From NCBI GenBank assembly GCA_026996955.1, contig JALWJV010000422.1, positions 1,389 through 8,709 of the forward strand: 7,321 nt of DNA, written 5' to 3'. The DNA is from Deltaproteobacteria bacterium (GTDB lineage: Bacteria > Desulfobacterota > Dissulfuribacteria > Dissulfuribacterales > QOAL01). Position numbers and translations under genes: made by a program. Under the pieces are notes generated by a model. It had not been told where the DNA came from. It saw only the letters and a program-made list of their open reading frames with translations, and did not search any database. The stretch's first letter is position 1. Each line of letters opens with the position of its first letter. Below, piece after piece: positions 5,722 to 7,321 of this stretch.

Positions 5722-5932
5722 ACCTGGATTGAGCGATTGTCGGATTTGCTGCAGATCCGCGAAAGAGGAATTTCCCATAATAGTCGGCTATATGGGAATT
5801 CCTCTGACAAAGGAGATGCAGTGAATCCGGCAATCCCGAAGGGTTTCAAAAATTGAAGAGTATGATACATGTAATTCCTTTTAATATCGTATAAAATCAT
5901 TTCTTCAAACTTTTGAAACGCTCAATTCAGGT
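5722..5932 (+). repeat. Three-way-junction inverted-repeat element (structured RNA or MITE)
   Basis: Seen by pairing the + strand by hand. P1: ACCTGGATTGAGCG (5722-5735) pairs with 5919-5932, 13 Watson-Crick plus one G-U. P2: 5736-5753 pairs with 5817-5834 without a gap (three wobbles), then a tandem GA/AG mismatch, then 5756-5758 with 5812-5814, an internal loop, and 5764-5779 with 5791-5805 (15 bp, one bulged T at 5773), capped by TAG/CTA around a TCGG loop. P3: 5844-5851 pairs with 5911-5918, then 5853-5860 with 5901-5908 and ATGAT with ATCAT. CCCGAAGGG (5835-5843) at the junction can form a tiny extra stem. No credible coding frame fits. The element ends 8 bases after the feoB stop and begins next to copy B. 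It may be a small mobile element, a structured RNA, or a 3' processing region for feoB. I recognise no known RNA family. Confidence 0.6.
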
Positions 5933-5940
5933 TACATTAA

Positions 5941-7321
5941 TTACACAGCACAGTGAATTGCAATACACCCTATTCGTATCAGAAACGCCATAATCCAGGC
6001 AAGTGTCATTAGATATCCCACAGTAAAACAGGTCCATCCAAGGGAGCCGGTCTCACGCCATATTGTAATCACAGTCACCATGCAAGGTACATAAATGAGC
6101 ACAAATACCATGAAACCAAAGGCAGTTGCCGGGGTAAGCCCGCTCTTTTTAAGGGCATTCTGAAGACCTGTGCTGCCAGGCTCGGCATCTCCAACCTGGT
6201 AAAGCACACCCATGGTACTTACAACCACCTCCTTGGCAACAAAGCCGGTAATAAGACTGACTCCCAGTCTCCAGTCAAAGCCAAGGGGTGCTATAAGCGG
6301 CTCTACGGCATGACCAAGCCTGCCAATGTAGCTCTCAGACAGCCTCTGGTTCTCCATTGCGGTTTCAACAGACGCAAGCTCTGCCTTGAGTTCTGAACAC
6401 CTGTCAGCCTCTTTACCAGTTTCATTATGTCCTGCACATTGTGCAAGACCGGCTTTAATTGCCTGGTGTTGCGTTACAAGTTCAGGGCTGTACTGAATAT
6501 CCCTGGGAAAGGCGCCCAAAAACCATATTACAATGGAAAATGCCAGGACAACTCCACCCATCTTCTGGAGATAGACCTTTGTCTTCTCCCACATGTGAAG
6601 CATGACACTGAGCAATGTCGGAAGCCTGTAGGGAGGAAGCTCCATTACAAAGGGGGCTGTCTCACCCTTGAACAGGGTCTTGCTGAAAAGCTGTCCCATG
6701 ACAATGGCAAGGGCTATGCCCAGGAAATAGATGATGAATATGACATTTCCCTCTCTGCCAGGAAAAAATGCCCCTGCAATAAGCACATACACAGGGAGCC
6801 TGGCCGAGCAGCTCATAAGGGGATTTATCAAAATGGTAAGCAGCCTGTCGCGCTTGGTTTCAAGGGTCCTTGCAGCCATTATTGCCGGCACATTACACCC
6901 AAACCCCATGATAAGCGGTATGAAGGATTTACCGTGAAGCCCAAGGGTATGCATCACCCTGTCCATGATGAATGCCGCCCGTGCCATGTAACCGGTATCT
7001 TCAAGCAGGCTGATACCAAGAAAGAGTATCAATATGTTGGGCAGAAATACTATGACCCCTCCAACCCCGCCGATAATGCCATCAATGATGAGGTCGTGAA
7101 GCAGGCCTGCAGGAAGCAGGTGGTCTGCCACCTTGCCTGTAAATTCTACTGCCGCCTCTATCCACTCCACGGGATATGCCCCAAGGGTGAAGGTTCCCTG
7201 GAACAGCAGGTACATGAACAGGACAAAGACAGGAAAGCCAAGGAGACGGTTGGTAAGCACCTGATCAATTCGATCGCTTACAGTCTGCTTTGCCGCTGCA
7301 GAAAGGCGCATGGTCTCCTTC
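5941..7321 (-). CDS. feoB: FeoB, ferrous iron transporter, C-terminal membrane part (5' partial)
   Basis: FeoB moves Fe2+ across the cytoplasmic membrane and is controlled by an N-terminal GTPase domain. That domain lies beyond the window: the frame stays open to position 7321, and the ATG at 7311 is internal (KETMRLSAAAKQ precedes SDRIDQVLTNRLLGFPVF, a usual join between the GTPase and membrane regions). Counting from that Met, 456 residues are seen. The first helix is at 22-40. Gate 1 includes LPNILILFLGISLLEDTGYMARAAF (90-114), GFGCNVPAI (136-144) with the conserved Cys139, and SCSARLPVY (167-175). A FeoB_C-type region and TM helix lead to a hydrophilic, coiled-coil-like insert (270-325), then GFVAKEVVVSTMGVLY (356-371) and the last helices. 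The C-terminus is complete at TAA (5941-5943). The gene faces the hyp genes; no feoA or FeoC-like gene is seen downstream. Confidence 0.96.
   Translation of the reverse strand, partial: KETMRLSAAAKQTVSDRIDQVLTNRLLGFPVFVLFMYLLFQGTFTLGAYPVEWIEAAVEFTGKVADHLLPAGLLHDLIIDGIIGGVGGVIVFLPNILILFLGISLLEDTGYMARAAFIMDRVMHTLGLHGKSFIPLIMGFGCNVPAIMAARTLETKRDRLLTILINPLMSCSARLPVYVLIAGAFFPGREGNVIFIIYFLGIALAIVMGQLFSKTLFKGETAPFVMELPPYRLPTLLSVMLHMWEKTKVYLQKMGGVVLAFSIVIWFLGAFPRDIQYSPELVTQHQAIKAGLAQCAGHNETGKEADRCSELKAELASVETAMENQRLSESYIGRLGHAVEPLIAPLGFDWRLGVSLITGFVAKEVVVSTMGVLYQVGDAEPGSTGLQNALKKSGLTPATAFGFMVFVLIYVPCMVTVITIWRETGSLGWTCFTVGYLMTLAWIMAFLIRIGCIAIHCAV

Noticed and set aside
5584..5833. Open frames on the - strand spanning copy B and part of the three-way-junction element
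   Set aside because: They read across two palindromic elements, lack ribosome sites and have no recognisable composition; the DNA is better explained by base pairing.
1..7321. CRISPR array, prophage or defence system
   Set aside because: No regularly spaced direct repeats, integrase, phage or nuclease genes are visible; all recognisable genes are metabolic.

Overview
This window most likely comes from an anaerobic or microaerophilic bacterium that uses [NiFe] hydrogenase. The layout, moderate G+C content and two small proteins that resemble (from memory only) proteins of sulfate-reducing Desulfobacterota (former Deltaproteobacteria) point that way. No rRNA or tagged marker gene is present to prove it.

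Layout. (1) Positions 1-1736, + strand: the C-terminal three quarters of hypF, whose 5' end lies left of the window. (2) 1740-1938: a palindromic repeat (copy A) inserted between hypF and hypC. (3) 2012-4450, + strand: hypC, hypD and hypE, tightly packed. With HypF these build the Fe(CN)2CO centre of [NiFe] hydrogenases: HypF carbamoylates the C-terminal cysteine of HypE, HypE dehydrates it to thiocyanate, and the HypC-HypD complex holds the iron and receives the cyanide. hypA, hypB and the hydrogenase structural genes are not in the window. (4) 4503-4561: a good sigma70-type promoter preceded by three helically phased A-tracts. It drives a 128-residue cysteine-free, tryptophan-rich protein of unknown function at 4618-5004, followed by two hairpin terminators. 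(5) 5244-5561, - strand: a 105-residue, eight-cysteine zinc-ribbon protein. (6) 5599-5932: non-coding DNA made of a 12-bp tandem duplication, a second, shortened and inverted copy (B) of the hypF-hypC repeat, and directly next to it a 211-bp element that can fold into a three-way junction. (7) 5941-7321, - strand: the C-terminal membrane part of feoB, the ferrous iron transporter, whose GTPase domain lies right of the window.

The coding content is ordinary hydrogenase maturation plus iron uptake, which fits functionally because the hydrogenase active site needs iron. The unusual part is the non-coding DNA. Copies A and B are inverted relative to each other (72 of 80 bases identical over the best-matching arm) and bracket the hypCDE-small protein-zinc ribbon block. 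The three-way-junction element beside copy B is the best candidate for something undescribed: a structured RNA or a small non-autonomous mobile element.
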